From Elioraea sp. (GTDB lineage: Bacteria > Pseudomonadota > Alphaproteobacteria > Acetobacterales > Acetobacteraceae), in contig NZ_JALHPR010000004.1 in the NCBI RefSeq assembly GCF_022842375.1, positions 124,001 to 188,000 on the forward strand: a DNA stretch of 64,000 nucleotides, read 5' to 3'. The notes below the pieces were generated by a model, which saw nothing but the letters and a program-made list of their open reading frames with translations, did no database searches and was not told the origin of the DNA. The position numbers and the translations under genes were made by a program. Shown here one piece after another: positions 25,331-35,610 of the stretch (the stretch's first letter is position 1; the number at the start of each line of letters is the position of its first letter).

Positions 25331-26469
25331 CAGGCCACCTTGAACTTCGCGAGCACGTCGCGATCGACCTCGATGCCGATGCCCGGCGCGTCCGGAACCG
25401 AGACGATGCCGTTCTGCTGCACGATCGGTTCGCGAGCGAGATGATCGCGGAGCGGGTTCGGCGTCTGCTCGAACTCCAGCATCGGCGGCATCGACCGCCA
25501 GGCGGGCGGCTGGTCAGGCAACGCGGCGATGAACTGCACGGTCGCTGCAAGCCCGATCGCGCTGCCCCAGGCATGCGGCACGCATTCGACACCATGCGCC
25601 GAGGCCAAGGTCGCGATCTTCAGGCACTCGCTGAATCCGCCGGCCGCGCACAGGTCGGGCTGGACGATGTCCATCGCCTTGCGTGCGATGATGTCGCGGA
25701 AGCCCCAGCGGGTGAAATCGTTCTCCCCGCCCGCCACGGCCATGTCGAGCGCGCGCGTGACCTCGACGTACCCGTCATGGTCCTCGGGGCTGATCGGCTC
25801 CTCGAACCACAGGATGTCGGAGGCCTCCATCATCCGCCCGAGGCGGATGGCGTTCGGCACGGAGAAGCAATGGTTCGCGTCGACCGCGAGCGCGATATCG
25901 GGCCCGATCGCCTGGCGCACGGCAGCGACGCGGCGCGCATCGAGCTTCAGGTCGCCGAGGCCGATCTTCATCTTGATGGCGCGGAAGCCTTGCGACGCGT
26001 ATTTCTCCGCCTCCTCCACCGCTTCCTCGACCAGGCGGTTGGTGTCGATGAAGTAGAGGCCGGTGGCGTAGGCCGTCACCGCCGTTCGGTGCGCGCCGCC
26101 GATGAGCTTGTGGATGGGCTTGCCGAGCGCGCGTCCGACAATGTCCCACAGCGCGATGTCGATGCCGCTGATGCCGGCGATCGAGAGGCCGGTAAGCCCA
26201 TAGTCCTTCACGCGGTTGTAGAGATCCTCCCACACCACCGACGTGTCGAACGGATCACGCCCGATGACGCGGGGGCTGAGCATCGTGTCGACCACCGCCT
26301 TGCAGGCAGCGGCGGGGCCGTAGCACTCGCCCCATCCGGTGACGCCCTCGTCCGTCTCGATCTCGACGAGGCAGGAGGCGCGCGTGGTGTAGAGCCAGCC
26401 GCGCGCGGAGGTGAAGGGCCGCTCGACGGGGCAGGACACGATATGCGTCCTGACGGCAGTGACCTTCAT
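25330..26469 (-). CDS. Enolase-superfamily enzyme, mandelate racemase/muconate lactonizing type (copy 3)
   Basis: A 379-residue enzyme. The start is placed at 26469 (MKVTAVRTHIVSCPVERPFT), matching the N-termini of its paralogues; an upstream in-frame ATG would add a non-conserved stretch. Motifs are AIKMKIGL (full Lys-x-Lys), VDANHCF, FEEPIS, GGENDFTRW, VQPDLCAAGG and VPHAWGSAIG. The intact Lys pair and the His loop recall galactarolactone cycloisomerase and related acid-sugar enzymes, but this is a suggestion only. It is the first gene of the operon and overlaps the dehydrogenase (TGATG). Confidence 0.9.
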   Translation of the reverse strand: MKVTAVRTHIVSCPVERPFTSARGWLYTTRASCLVEIETDEGVTGWGECYGPAAACKAVVDTMLSPRVIGRDPFDTSVVWEDLYNRVKDYGLTGLSIAGISGIDIALWDIVGRALGKPIHKLIGGAHRTAVTAYATGLYFIDTNRLVEEAVEEAEKYASQGFRAIKMKIGLGDLKLDARRVAAVRQAIGPDIALAVDANHCFSVPNAIRLGRMMEASDILWFEEPISPEDHDGYVEVTRALDMAVAGGENDFTRWGFRDIIARKAMDIVQPDLCAAGGFSECLKIATLASAHGVECVPHAWGSAIGLAATVQFIAALPDQPPAWRSMPPMLEFEQTPNPLRDHLAREPIVQQNGIVSVPDAPGIGIEVDRDVLAKFKVA

Positions 26470-26657
26470 CGCCACAGCGGCGCGAGCGCGCGTCCCAGCA
26501 TGATCATTCCCTTCCCGAACCCGCTCCATGTCGCTGCCGGAGCGTTGAGGGATCGATGCTGGCACGCGATTCCTCGCCGCTCAACCCTGCCGATGCATCA
26601 ATGCCGTGACGCTGTCATGCGCCGTGAAGCGGGCTGCCTGGAGGAGGGAAGCGTCGG

Positions 26658-27251
26658 TCAGAGGATCTCGCACACCTCGTCGAACGGAAAGCGCGGCAGG
26701 CGGCCGAGCACCTTCGCTGGATCGCCATGGCCGAGATTGCAGAGGAAGTTCGTCTTCACCGCCGTGCCGGCCCAGAACGCGGCGTCGACGCCGTCGGCAT
26801 CGAAGCCCGACATCGGCCCGCAATCGAGGCCGAGCGAGCGCGCGGCGAGGATGAAGTAGCCGCCCTGCAACGATCCGTTGCGCATCGCCGCCGCCGCGAT
26901 GGCTTCGGGCTTGCCCTCGAACCATGTCCGCGCGGTCTGGTTGTGCGGGAACATGCGCGGCAGGTGTTCGTAGAACGCCATGTCGTTGCCGAGGATGGCG
27001 ACGACTGGGGCTGCCATCGTCTTCTCGAGGTTGCCGGCGGACAGATGCGGCCGGAGCCGTTCCTTCGCCGCCGGCGTGGTGAGGAACTTCAGCCGCATCG
27101 GCTGGATGTTGGCCGAGGTCGGGCCCCATTTCACCAGGTCATAGAGGGCGACGAGCGTTTCGCGCGGCACGGGCTCGTCGCGCCATCCGTTCTGCGTGCG
27201 GGCATCGCGGAACAGGGTATCGAGCGCGGCGGCTGGAATGGCGGAATCCAT
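26658..27251 (-). CDS. RutE/HadB-like nitroreductase family protein (malonic semialdehyde reductase type)
   Basis: A 197-residue flavin-dependent reductase. Visible features are LVKWGPTSANIQPMRLKFLT (FMN-binding segment), GNLEKTMAAPVVAILGNDMAF, AAMRNGSLQGGYFILAARSLGLDCGPMSGFD and the C-terminal RFPFDEVCEIL. Length and motifs match the RutE/YcdI/HadB group, which reduces malonic semialdehyde to 3-hydroxypropionate in pyrimidine breakdown. No other rut genes are near, so it may act on other carbonyl or nitro compounds. Confidence 0.85.
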   Translation of the reverse strand: MDSAIPAAALDTLFRDARTQNGWRDEPVPRETLVALYDLVKWGPTSANIQPMRLKFLTTPAAKERLRPHLSAGNLEKTMAAPVVAILGNDMAFYEHLPRMFPHNQTARTWFEGKPEAIAAAAMRNGSLQGGYFILAARSLGLDCGPMSGFDADGVDAAFWAGTAVKTNFLCNLGHGDPAKVLGRLPRFPFDEVCEIL

Positions 27252-27298
27252 CGGGCATCTCCATGGCGAGGGTCAGGTGACGGCGCGCGGCAACGTGG

Positions 27299-27532
27299 TC
27301 ACCGCGCGGGTTCCGTCACCCGCGAAACGATCCGTCGAACAAACGGTGCGACGACAAGCACGCTGGCGAAGGCGACGGGCCAGGCGAAGCCCCAGGCCGA
27401 GAGCCATGCCGCCATGAAATCAGGGGCGACGCCGAGAGCCTTGAACGTCGAGATGCCGGAGACGAGGAAGCTCATCATGCCCGAGAGAAGGAAGCCGAAC
27501 AGGATCGGCGCATAGCGGCCTGGCAGGCGCAT
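27299..27532 (-). CDS. DUF2798 family two-helix membrane protein
   Basis: A 77-residue inner-membrane protein with two hydrophobic segments: YAPILFGFLLSGMMSFLVSG and WAFAWPVAFASVLVVAPFV-like SAWGFAWPVAFASVLVVAP. The pattern R..P-I-LFGF-S-MMS-VSGI and the second helix before VRRIV match DUF2798. Function unknown. It lies 24 bases after the Suf operon's sufA and 47 bases before the nitroreductase, so it could be read through from either. Confidence 0.8.
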   Translation of the reverse strand: MRLPGRYAPILFGFLLSGMMSFLVSGISTFKALGVAPDFMAAWLSAWGFAWPVAFASVLVVAPFVRRIVSRVTEPAR

Positions 27533-27556
27533 CGGTCCGTCCCTGGATCTCGGACC

Positions 27557-27922
27557 TCAGACGTGGAAGCTCTCGCCGCAGCCGCAGCGGCCCTTCTCGT
27601 TCGGATTGGTGAAGGTGAAGCCCGAGGTCAGCGCATCCGAGGTGTAGTCCATCGTCGTGCCGATGAGGAACATGCTGGCCTTGCGGTCGACCAGCACGGT
27701 CAGCCCCTGGTCGGTGACCACCTCGTCGCCTGGGCCTGGCTCGTCGACATAGGCCATGTCGTAGGAGAGGCCGGAGCAGCCGCGGGTGCGAACGGAGATG
27801 CGGAGATAGGCCTTGGCCCCTGGCTGTGCGTAGAGCGCGCGCAACCGCTCCGCGGCGCGATCCGTCAACGCCATCAGCGGCGGCAGGGCGCGGGACTTCT
27901 TCGGTTCTGCAAGCGTGCTCAT
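27557..27922 (-). CDS. sufA: A-type iron-sulfur carrier, SufA/HesB-like
   Basis: A 121-residue protein with the three A-type cysteines: TRGCSGLSYDMAY and the C-terminal RCGCGESFHV. The core LTDRAAERLRALYAQPGAKAYLRISV and FTNPNEKGRCGCG are typical of HesB/IscA/SufA. It accepts clusters built on SufBCD and passes them to target proteins. It is the last gene of the Suf operon, 20 bases after sufT. Confidence 0.93.
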   Translation of the reverse strand: MSTLAEPKKSRALPPLMALTDRAAERLRALYAQPGAKAYLRISVRTRGCSGLSYDMAYVDEPGPGDEVVTDQGLTVLVDRKASMFLIGTTMDYTSDALTSGFTFTNPNEKGRCGCGESFHV

Positions 27923-27942
27923 GGCCTCGTCATCCTGGCTGG

Positions 27943-28320
27943 TCAGAACATGTTCACGGCGAGGCGTGCGTCCTCGCTCATCCGCTCCGGCGTCCAGGGC
28001 GGGTCCCAGACGACGTCGACATCACACATGGTGACGCCGGGCACGGCAAGCACGGCACCCCTGATCTGCTCCGGCAGTTCCTGTGCCGAGGGGCAGCCGG
28101 GGGCTGTCAACGACATCTCGATATGCACGCGCCCGTCATCCTCGATCTCGATCGCATAGATCAGGCCGAGCTCGTAGATGTTCACGGGAATCTCGGGATC
28201 ATACACGGAGGCGCAGGCGGCAATCACCGCATCCTCGCTCACCCGCGCGGGCGCCGGCGCAACCTCGCCATCCGGCGTCCAGGCCGTGTGGATGGCCCCA
28301 CTCTCGTGTTCAACGGTCAT
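27943..28320 (-). CDS. sufT: Suf-associated MIP18/DUF59 family protein SufT
   Basis: A 125-residue protein starting MTVEHESGAIH. A short variable N-terminus precedes the DUF59 core: SVYDPEIPVNIYELGLIYAI, EMSLTAPGCPSAQELPEQI with the conserved Cys, and CDVDVVWDPPWTPERMSEDA. SufT assists maturation of iron-sulfur proteins, especially under high demand. Its start overlaps the sufU stop (ATGA), which fixes the ATG at 28320. Confidence 0.92.
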   Translation of the reverse strand: MTVEHESGAIHTAWTPDGEVAPAPARVSEDAVIAACASVYDPEIPVNIYELGLIYAIEIEDDGRVHIEMSLTAPGCPSAQELPEQIRGAVLAVPGVTMCDVDVVWDPPWTPERMSEDARLAVNMF

Positions 28321-28811
28321 TCGGTGCTCGCCCTCCCCTCTCCCGCCAGCCCGTCTTCTGTCAGGGCGGCATCGAGCGCATGCCACGCGAGCGTGGCACA
28401 TTTCACCCGCGATGGATATTCCGACACGCCGCCGAGCGGGGCCAGACGCTCCATCGCAGCCCGGGTCTCACCCTCGCACACCGGACAGGACCCGGTGCGC
28501 GCGAGAATCCGCAACGCCGCCCCGATCGACGATGCCTCGGCCGGCGTGCGACCCGCGACCAGCTCGGTCATCAGGCTCGCCGAAGCCTGGCTGATCGCGC
28601 AGCCGCGGCCGTCGAAACTGGCCTCTGCGATCCGCCCGTCAGGCGCGAGCCGCAGGAACACCTCGACACGGTCGCCGCACATCGGGTTGTCACCCTTGGC
28701 GGAACGATCGGCATCATCGAGCCGGCGGTGGTTCCGCGGGTGGCGGCCGTGATCGAGGATGACCTCCTGGTAGAGGTCACGCAGCTCGTCGAAGGCCGCC
28801 TCGCTTGCCAT
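28317..28811 (-). CDS. sufU: SufU-type scaffold/sulfur-transfer protein
   Basis: A 164-residue zinc-dependent sulfurtransferase/scaffold, starting MASEAAFDELRDLYQEVILD. Cysteines are in NPMCGDRVEVF, GRGCAISQASASLM, SCPVCEG and RVKCATLAW. The extra spacer between the second and last Cys marks SufU rather than IscU. SufU takes persulfide sulfur from SufS, which fits the sufS gene 5 bases upstream and the absence of sufE in the operon. Confidence 0.92.
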   Translation of the reverse strand: MASEAAFDELRDLYQEVILDHGRHPRNHRRLDDADRSAKGDNPMCGDRVEVFLRLAPDGRIAEASFDGRGCAISQASASLMTELVAGRTPAEASSIGAALRILARTGSCPVCEGETRAAMERLAPLGGVSEYPSRVKCATLAWHALDAALTEDGLAGEGRASTE

Positions 28812-28816
28812 CGTGC

Positions 28817-30070
28817 CTACCTGAAAAAGGCGCGGACGCGCGCGAGCTGTTCGGCCAGGTAGTCGATCTCCGACAATGTCGTGTAGGCGGCAAAGCTCGC
28901 CCGCGCGGTGCTGTCGAGCCCAAAGCGCCGCATCAGCGGCTCGGCGCAGTGCTGGCCGGCGCGCACCGCGATGCCCTGGCGATCCAGGATCGTCGCCACG
29001 TCGTGCGCGTGCACGCCATCGAGCGTGAAGCTCACTACCCCGCCGCGATCCTGCGCGCTGCCGATGATGCGCAAGCCCTCGATCGCCGAGAGGCGCGCGA
29101 GCGCATGGTCGGTCAACGCCTGCTCGTGCGCGGCCACCCGGTCCCAGCCGAGCGCGAGCGTCCAGTCGATCGCGGCCCTGAGGCCGATGCCCTCGATGAT
29201 CGCCGGCGTGCCCGCCTCGAACTTGTGCGGCACGCGCGCCCACTCGCTCCGCTCGAACGAGACCGACGAGATCATGTCGCCGCCTCCAAGGAAGGGCGGC
29301 ATCGCCTCGAGCAGTTCTGCCCGGCCCCAGAGGACGCCGATGCCGGTCGGGCCGTAGAGCTTGTGGCCTGTGAACACGTAGAAATCGCAGCCGAGCGCCT
29401 GGACGTCGACCCTGCGGTGAACCACCGCCTGGCTGCCGTCGAGCATCACCTTCGCCCCAGCGGCATGCGCGAGCGCGATGACACGTTCCACCGGCGTATA
29501 GGTGCCGAGCACGTTCGACATGTGCGTGATGGCAACCAGCTTCACGCGGCCATCGGCGAGCAGCGCCTCGAAGGCCGGCATGTCGAGCTCGCCCTGGTCG
29601 GTCACCGGGGCGACGCGAAGCTCGGTACCATGGCTGTCGCGCAGCATCTGCCAGGGTACGATGTTGCTGTGGTGCTCCATCGCGCTGATCAGCACCGCAT
29701 CGCCCGGCTTCAGCATCGCACGGCCATAGCTGTGCGCGACGAGGTTGATGCCCTCGGTCGTGTTGCGCACGAAGACGATCTCGTCGCGCGAGGCCGCACC
29801 GAGCAGGCCCTGCGCGGCATCGCGCGCTGCCTCATAGGCTTCCGTCGCGCGCTCGCTCATCCAATGCAGGCCGCGATGGACGTTGGCGTACTGGTGCTCC
29901 ATCGCGTGCACCATCGCCGCGATCACCGCGCGCGGCTTCTGCGCCGAGGCCGCACTGTCGAGGAACACGAGCGGCTTGCCGCGCACCTGTTCGGAGAGGA
30001 TCGGGAACTCGCGGCGGATCGCGGTGACGTCGAGTACCGCTGCCCTGTCGAGTGTGGATGCGTCGCTCAT
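28817..30070 (-). CDS. sufS: Cysteine desulfurase SufS
   Basis: A 417-residue PLP enzyme that takes sulfur from cysteine for cluster assembly. It has EFPILSEQVRGKPLVFLDSAA, the PLP-site His in SAMEHHSNIVPW, the Schiff-base Lys in FTGHKLYGPTG, and the mobile-loop catalytic Cys in AGQHCAEPLMRRFG. The group II layout is SufS-like. The ATG at 30070 overlaps the sufD stop (ATGA), so an in-frame upstream extension is rejected. Confidence 0.95.
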   Translation of the reverse strand: MSDASTLDRAAVLDVTAIRREFPILSEQVRGKPLVFLDSAASAQKPRAVIAAMVHAMEHQYANVHRGLHWMSERATEAYEAARDAAQGLLGAASRDEIVFVRNTTEGINLVAHSYGRAMLKPGDAVLISAMEHHSNIVPWQMLRDSHGTELRVAPVTDQGELDMPAFEALLADGRVKLVAITHMSNVLGTYTPVERVIALAHAAGAKVMLDGSQAVVHRRVDVQALGCDFYVFTGHKLYGPTGIGVLWGRAELLEAMPPFLGGGDMISSVSFERSEWARVPHKFEAGTPAIIEGIGLRAAIDWTLALGWDRVAAHEQALTDHALARLSAIEGLRIIGSAQDRGGVVSFTLDGVHAHDVATILDRQGIAVRAGQHCAEPLMRRFGLDSTARASFAAYTTLSEIDYLAEQLARVRAFFR

Positions 30071-31431
30071 GCGCCGGCCTCCGCATGCGCCCGCGCCCAC
30101 CAGAGTGCCGTCGCATCGGCGAGCGCGGCGCGCAGCCTCTCGTCACGCACGGCCTCGAGCGCGTCGGCGAGGAAGGCCTCGATCAGCATCGCGCGTGCCT
30201 CCGGTGCCGGGATGCCGCGGCTGCGCAGATAGAAGAGCTGGTTGGCGTCAAGCTCGCCCACCGTCGCACCATGGCTGCACTTCACGTCATCGGCGTAGAT
30301 CTCGAGCTGCGGCTTCGCGTCGATCTCTGACTCGGGACTCAGCAGCAGCGCCTGGTTCATCTGGTAGCCGTCGGTCTTCTGCGCGACCTGATGGACGTGG
30401 ATCTTGCCCTGGAATACCGCACGCGACCGGCCGGAAAGAACCGACTTGAAGGTCTGCCGGCTGGCGCACGCAGGTGCTGCGTGGGTGATCACCGTGGTGG
30501 TATCGACGTGCCGCACGCCGTCGCCGAGCTGCGCGCCATTCAGGTGCACGATCGCCCCCGTGCCCTCGAGCCGGGCATGCACCTCGTTCCGCGCGAGCCT
30601 CGCACCGGCGGCGAGGACGAAGCTGTCGTACTCGGCGCCTGCAGCCAGGTGCGCGAACACGGTCGACACCTGGAACGCACCGAGCGCTTCTGCCTGGAGC
30701 CGGACATGCGTCATCCGTGCGCGCGCACCGAGCGTGATCTCAGCCACCGTGTTGTTGAAATAGGGTGTCGCGCCCGCGGCGTGGGCGCTCTCGAACAACG
30801 CAAGCGAAGCCCCCTCGGCGACGGACACAACGTGCCGCTGATGGAACGCCAGGGGGCGGTCACCCGATGCCGTTGCGATCGACACGAGATGCACACGCGC
30901 GCCTGCGTCGGGCGCCGCGGTGCATGTGATCACCACGCCATCCTCGGCCAGCATCGCGTTCAGCGCGACGAAGCTGGAACGATCCGCCAGCGACCCGAGC
31001 CGCAGGCTCAGCGCCTCGTCGCCCGCCTCGAGGAGTGCGGCGAGGCTCTCGACGCGAACGCCATCCGGCAGTGCGGCGAGCTCGGAGAGGTCGGGCCGGA
31101 AGCGGCCGTCGACGAACATGAGCTTCGGCGCACCCGCATCGGGCATGCCTCCCGGCAGCGTGACGGCGCCGTCGGCCGCGACGATCGGCTCGCCGAACCG
31201 CGTGTCGACAAGCGCGCGCGGGTCGGTGTAGTGCCACTCCTCGTTCCGGCGCGTCGGGAAACCCGCCCGCGCGAACGCCGCGGCAGCGTCCTCGCGCATC
31301 TCCCGGATCCAGCCATGGCGATGGCCGGGCAGCCTCTTTGCCAGCGCCTCGTGCCGCGCGAGAGCGGCAGCGACGGCGGGATGGACGAGCGCTGCCGGCT
31401 GCACGGCTGCGTCGATGACGGCGGTCGTCAT
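30067..31431 (-). CDS. sufD: Fe-S assembly scaffold protein SufD
   Basis: A 454-residue SufBCD-complex subunit with the late beta-helix core: FNNTVAEITLGARARMTHVRLQ, THAAPACASRQTFKSVLSGRSRAVFQGKIHVH and KPQLEIYADDVKCSHGATVGELD, where the conserved His is the cluster-site position shared with SufB. A helical tail follows. Start at 31431 (MTTAVIDAAVQPAA), one base after the sufC stop. It pairs with SufB and is driven by the SufC ATPase. Confidence 0.93.
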   Translation of the reverse strand: MTTAVIDAAVQPAALVHPAVAAALARHEALAKRLPGHRHGWIREMREDAAAAFARAGFPTRRNEEWHYTDPRALVDTRFGEPIVAADGAVTLPGGMPDAGAPKLMFVDGRFRPDLSELAALPDGVRVESLAALLEAGDEALSLRLGSLADRSSFVALNAMLAEDGVVITCTAAPDAGARVHLVSIATASGDRPLAFHQRHVVSVAEGASLALFESAHAAGATPYFNNTVAEITLGARARMTHVRLQAEALGAFQVSTVFAHLAAGAEYDSFVLAAGARLARNEVHARLEGTGAIVHLNGAQLGDGVRHVDTTTVITHAAPACASRQTFKSVLSGRSRAVFQGKIHVHQVAQKTDGYQMNQALLLSPESEIDAKPQLEIYADDVKCSHGATVGELDANQLFYLRSRGIPAPEARAMLIEAFLADALEAVRDERLRAALADATALWWARAHAEAGA

Positions 31432-31432
31432 C

Positions 31433-32197
<765 letters not shown>

Positions 32198-32214
32198 CGC
32201 ATTCATTCCTTCAC

Positions 32215-33669
32215 TCACCCAACGCTGCCTTCGAGGCTGATCGCGAGAAGCTTCTGCGCTTCCACCGCGAACTCCATCGGCAGCACCGCGAGCACCTCGC
32301 GGCAGAACCCGTTCACGATGAGGCCGACGGCCTCCTCCTCCGACAGCCCGCGCTGGCGGCAATAGAACAGCTGGTCCTCGGCGATGCGGCTCGTCGTCGC
32401 CTCATGCTCGATCTTGGCGGTCGGATTGCGGCTCTCGATGTAGGGAACCGTGTGCGCGCCGCACTTGTCGCCGATCAGCAGGCTGTCGCACTGCGTGAAG
32501 TTCCGCGCGTTGTGTGCCTTCGGCATGATGCGCACGAGGCCGCGATAGGTGTTCTGCCCGAAACCCGCGCTGATCCCCTTCGACACGATCGTCGATGACG
32601 TGTCCTTGCCGAGGTGGATCATCTTCGTTCCGGTATCGGCCTGCTGGCGGTTGTTGGTGATCGCCACCGAATAGAACTCGCCGACCGAGCCCTCGCCCTG
32701 CAGGATGCAGGACGGGTACTTCCAAGTGATGGCGCTGCCGGTCTCGACCTGCGTCCAGCTGATCTTGCTCTTCGCCCCGCGGCAGGCGCCGCGCTTGGTG
32801 ACGAAATTGTAGATGCCGCCGCGGCCCTGGGCATCGCCGGGGTACCAGTTCTGCACCGTCGAGTACTTGATCGAGGCCTCGTCGAGCGCGACGAGCTCGA
32901 CCACCGCGGCATGCAGCTGGTTCTCGTCGCGCATCGGCGCCGTGCAGCCCTCGAGATAGGAGACGGAGGAGCCTTCCTCGGCGACGATCAGCGTGCGCTC
33001 GAACTGCCCGGTGTTCCGCGCGTTGATGCGGAAATAGGTCGAGAGCTCCATCGGGCAGCGCACCCCTTTCGGGATGTACACGAAGGAGCCGTCGGAGAAG
33101 ACCGCGCTGTTCAGCGCCGCATAGAAATTGTCGCCCGCCGGAACGACCGAGCCGAGATACTTCTTCACCAGCTCCGGGTGGTTGTGCACCGCCTCGGAAA
33201 ACGCGCAGAAGATCACGCCCTTCTCGGCGAGCTTGTCCTTGAACGTCGTCGCGACGCTCACGCTGTCGAACACCGCATCGACCGCGACGCCCGCCAGACG
33301 CTCCTGCTCCTTCAGCGGAATGCCGAGCTTCTCGTAGGTGCGGAGCAGCTCGGGGTCGATCTCGTCGAGGGATTTCGGCGCCACGGTCTGCCGCGGGGCG
33401 GCATAGTACGATGCCTCCTGGAAGTCGATCGGCGGGTACGACACGGCCGCCCAGTGCGGGGCCTCCATCGCCTGCCAGGCGCGGAACGCCTTCAGACGCC
33501 ACTCGAGCAGCCAGGCAGGCTCGGCCTTCTTGTCGCTGATCAGCCGGACAACATCCTCGTCGAGACCCTTTGGGATGATGTCCTGCTCGATGTCACTCTC
33601 GAAGCCCCACTTGTAGCCGGCTTCGGTGACATCGCGGACCGTATCGATCGTCTCGGCTACCGCTGGCAT
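32215..33669 (-). CDS. sufB: Fe-S assembly scaffold protein SufB
   Basis: A 484-residue core scaffold of the SufBC2D complex. It begins [20 protein letters not shown] and shows [60 protein letters not shown] and the C-terminal [21 protein letters not shown], which carries conserved SufB residues. An 81-base gap separates it from the regulator gene upstream, so it is the first structural gene of the operon. Confidence 0.96.
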   Translation of the reverse strand: MPAVAETIDTVRDVTEAGYKWGFESDIEQDIIPKGLDEDVVRLISDKKAEPAWLLEWRLKAFRAWQAMEAPHWAAVSYPPIDFQEASYYAAPRQTVAPKSLDEIDPELLRTYEKLGIPLKEQERLAGVAVDAVFDSVSVATTFKDKLAEKGVIFCAFSEAVHNHPELVKKYLGSVVPAGDNFYAALNSAVFSDGSFVYIPKGVRCPMELSTYFRINARNTGQFERTLIVAEEGSSVSYLEGCTAPMRDENQLHAAVVELVALDEASIKYSTVQNWYPGDAQGRGGIYNFVTKRGACRGAKSKISWTQVETGSAITWKYPSCILQGEGSVGEFYSVAITNNRQQADTGTKMIHLGKDTSSTIVSKGISAGFGQNTYRGLVRIMPKAHNARNFTQCDSLLIGDKCGAHTVPYIESRNPTAKIEHEATTSRIAEDQLFYCRQRGLSEEEAVGLIVNGFCREVLAVLPMEFAVEAQKLLAISLEGSVG

Positions 33670-33750
33670 GGTGTTCCCTGTTGCCTCTGTCTCGTCTCGA
33701 TCATCTCTGCTTCGGGCCCGATATGGTCCTTGGCATGTGGTCCCTGGCGC

Positions 33751-34224
33751 CTATTCGGCCACCGCAAGCGTCACACGCGGCTCGGCCATGCGGGCCTGAG
33801 GCATCGGCGTCGCCCAGGCGGGGCACTGCATGTCGGCGAGCGTGATGTCAGTCAACGCCCGGCGGATCGCGCTGTTCACTGGGTCCCAACGCCCACGCAC
33901 TGGGCAGCACGCCTCCGCCTCGCAACCGCCTGTCGCGCCGTCGACGCAAGCGGCGAGTGCGATGGGCCCTTCGATCGCCACGATCACGTCGGCGATCGGC
34001 GTCCGCGAGAGCGGCCTGGCGATCCTGTAGCCGCCCTGCGCGCCGCGCTGGCTCGTCACCAGACCGGCAGCGCCCAGCAGCTTCAACACCTTGGCGACCG
34101 TCGGCTCGGCGACGCCCGTGGCGGCGGCGAGGTCGGTCGCGCTGCGCTTGTCGACAGTCCCGTCACGCCCAAGTTCGCTGAGCACGACCACGGCGTAGTC
34201 GGACATCTTCGAGAGCCTGAACAT
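33751..34224 (-). CDS. Rrf2-family regulator of the Suf operon
   Basis: A 157-residue winged-helix regulator starting MFRLSKMSDYAVVVLSELGR, the start form of Suf-linked Rrf2 proteins. The recognition helix region is GVAEPTVAKVLKLLGAAGLV and the wing is RGAQGGYRIAR. Cys93, Cys101, Cys106 and Cys107 cluster where IscR holds its [2Fe-2S] centre, so it probably senses cluster status and adjusts suf transcription. It heads the operon and is divergent from sbcD across 252 bases, in which I could not identify a convincing operator. Confidence 0.9.
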   Translation of the reverse strand: MFRLSKMSDYAVVVLSELGRDGTVDKRSATDLAAATGVAEPTVAKVLKLLGAAGLVTSQRGAQGGYRIARPLSRTPIADVIVAIEGPIALAACVDGATGGCEAEACCPVRGRWDPVNSAIRRALTDITLADMQCPAWATPMPQARMAEPRVTLAVAE

Positions 34225-34476
34225 CCTTAAGCCTCACGAAACCGGGGCCTCCCCAAGGCGGGGCTCAACAATCCGGACCGCGCTTGTCCTGTATCGGGAG
34301 ATGCGCCCGAGGCAGGGTCATGTCAAGGCTCGCGGAACGGCCATGTGACGACAAATCCTGGCGTGGCGTGGCGCCGAGGGAGCGAATTCCGGCCCCGCCC
34401 GGGTTTCGCGGCGGCACGGACGCACCGATCATCAGATCGTGCTCATCTCAGCACCAACCAATGACGTGGGGGTCGC

Positions 34477-35607
34477 ATGCGCCTGCTGCATACCGCTGAC
34501 TGGCATCTCGGCCGCACCCTCTGCGGGCAGAGCTTCCAGGAGGAGCAGGAATGGCTGCTCTCCGGCCCGTTCCTCGACCTGGTGAAGGACACGCGCCCCG
34601 ATGCCGTGATCATCGCGGGGGACGTCTATGACCGTGCCGTGCCACCGGCCGATGCGGTGGAACTGCTCGATGACGTTCTCGGCCGCATCGTGCGCGGCCT
34701 GCGCACCCCCGTCGTGATGATCGCCGGCAATCATGACGACCCCCGCCGCCTGTCCTTCGGCGCGGCGCTGCTCGCCGGTGCGGGCCTGCATGTCGCCCGC
34801 AGCGCGCTCGCCGAGGTGTTCCCCTTCGAGGACAGGCACGGGCCGGTCTCGATCGTCGCCGCGGGCTATGGTTCGCCCGCGCTCGTGTCGGAACTGCTCG
34901 GGGATGGGTCTGCGATCGGTGACCATGACAGCGCCTTTTCCGCCATCGCCGCGCGGGCGCGCGCCCTTATCCGCCCGCAATCACGCTCGGTCCTCGTCGC
35001 GCACGCCTTCGTCCAGGGCGGCCTGACCAGCGAGAGCGAGCGTGTGCTCCAGGTCGGCGGTTCCGGCGCCGTCTCGGCCGCGCATCTCGATGGGTTCCAC
35101 TATGTCGCACTCGGCCATCTGCACCGCAGCCAGGCGATGGATGGCGGGCGCATCGCCTATTCCGGCTCCCCCCTTGCCTATTCGTTCTCGGAAGCGGGGG
35201 CCGGGAAATCCGTCAGCCTTGTCGCCATCGGCCGTGACGGTGCCGTCACGTCGGAGCCGATCGCGCTCGTCCCCCGCCGGCGGCTGCGCACGCTCCGCGG
35301 CACGCTCGATGACGTGCTCAGGACCGCCGATGGACCGGGGCGCGAGGACTGGTTGCAGGTGACGTTGACCGAACCTGCGTTCGGCGCGAAGCCCCTGCTC
35401 AACGAGCGCTACCCCTCCGTTCTCGATCTCCGGTTCGATATCGCACCATCGGCGGCAGGGCGGGAGCGACCGCAGCATGGCCTGGGCGCGGATCCGCTCG
35501 CGATGCTCGAGGCGTTCTGGGACAGGATCGGCGCGGGCCCCCTCGCGCCGGAGGAACGCGCCCTCGCCACGCGCGCAATCGCGGCAGCATCGCGCGACGA
35601 GGGTTGA
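34477..35607 (+). CDS. sbcD: Nuclease SbcCD subunit D (Mre11-like)
   Basis: A 376-residue metallophosphoesterase-type nuclease. Metal-binding motifs are MRLLHTADWHLGRTL, IIAGDVYDRAVPP, IAGNHDD, LVAHAFVQGG and VALGHLHRSQ. The capping domain and variable C-terminus follow. With SbcC it forms the ATP-dependent SbcCD complex that opens hairpins and processes blocked DNA ends. GTGGGGG lies just before the ATG and sbcC follows after 3 bases. Confidence 0.94.
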   Translation: MRLLHTADWHLGRTLCGQSFQEEQEWLLSGPFLDLVKDTRPDAVIIAGDVYDRAVPPADAVELLDDVLGRIVRGLRTPVVMIAGNHDDPRRLSFGAALLAGAGLHVARSALAEVFPFEDRHGPVSIVAAGYGSPALVSELLGDGSAIGDHDSAFSAIAARARALIRPQSRSVLVAHAFVQGGLTSESERVLQVGGSGAVSAAHLDGFHYVALGHLHRSQAMDGGRIAYSGSPLAYSFSEAGAGKSVSLVAIGRDGAVTSEPIALVPRRRLRTLRGTLDDVLRTADGPGREDWLQVTLTEPAFGAKPLLNERYPSVLDLRFDIAPSAAGRERPQHGLGADPLAMLEAFWDRIGAGPLAPEERALATRAIAAASRDEG

Positions 35608-35610
35608 GCG

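Noticed and set aside
26560-26575. TGGCACG resembling a sigma-54 -24 box before the sugar-acid operon
   Set aside because: There is no GC-containing -12 element at the required spacing, so only half the promoter matches.
34225-34476. An Rrf2/IscR operator upstream of the Suf operon
   Set aside because: I looked for an IscR-like palindrome in the gap between the regulator and sbcD and found no convincing match, only a CCCC/GGGG hairpin.
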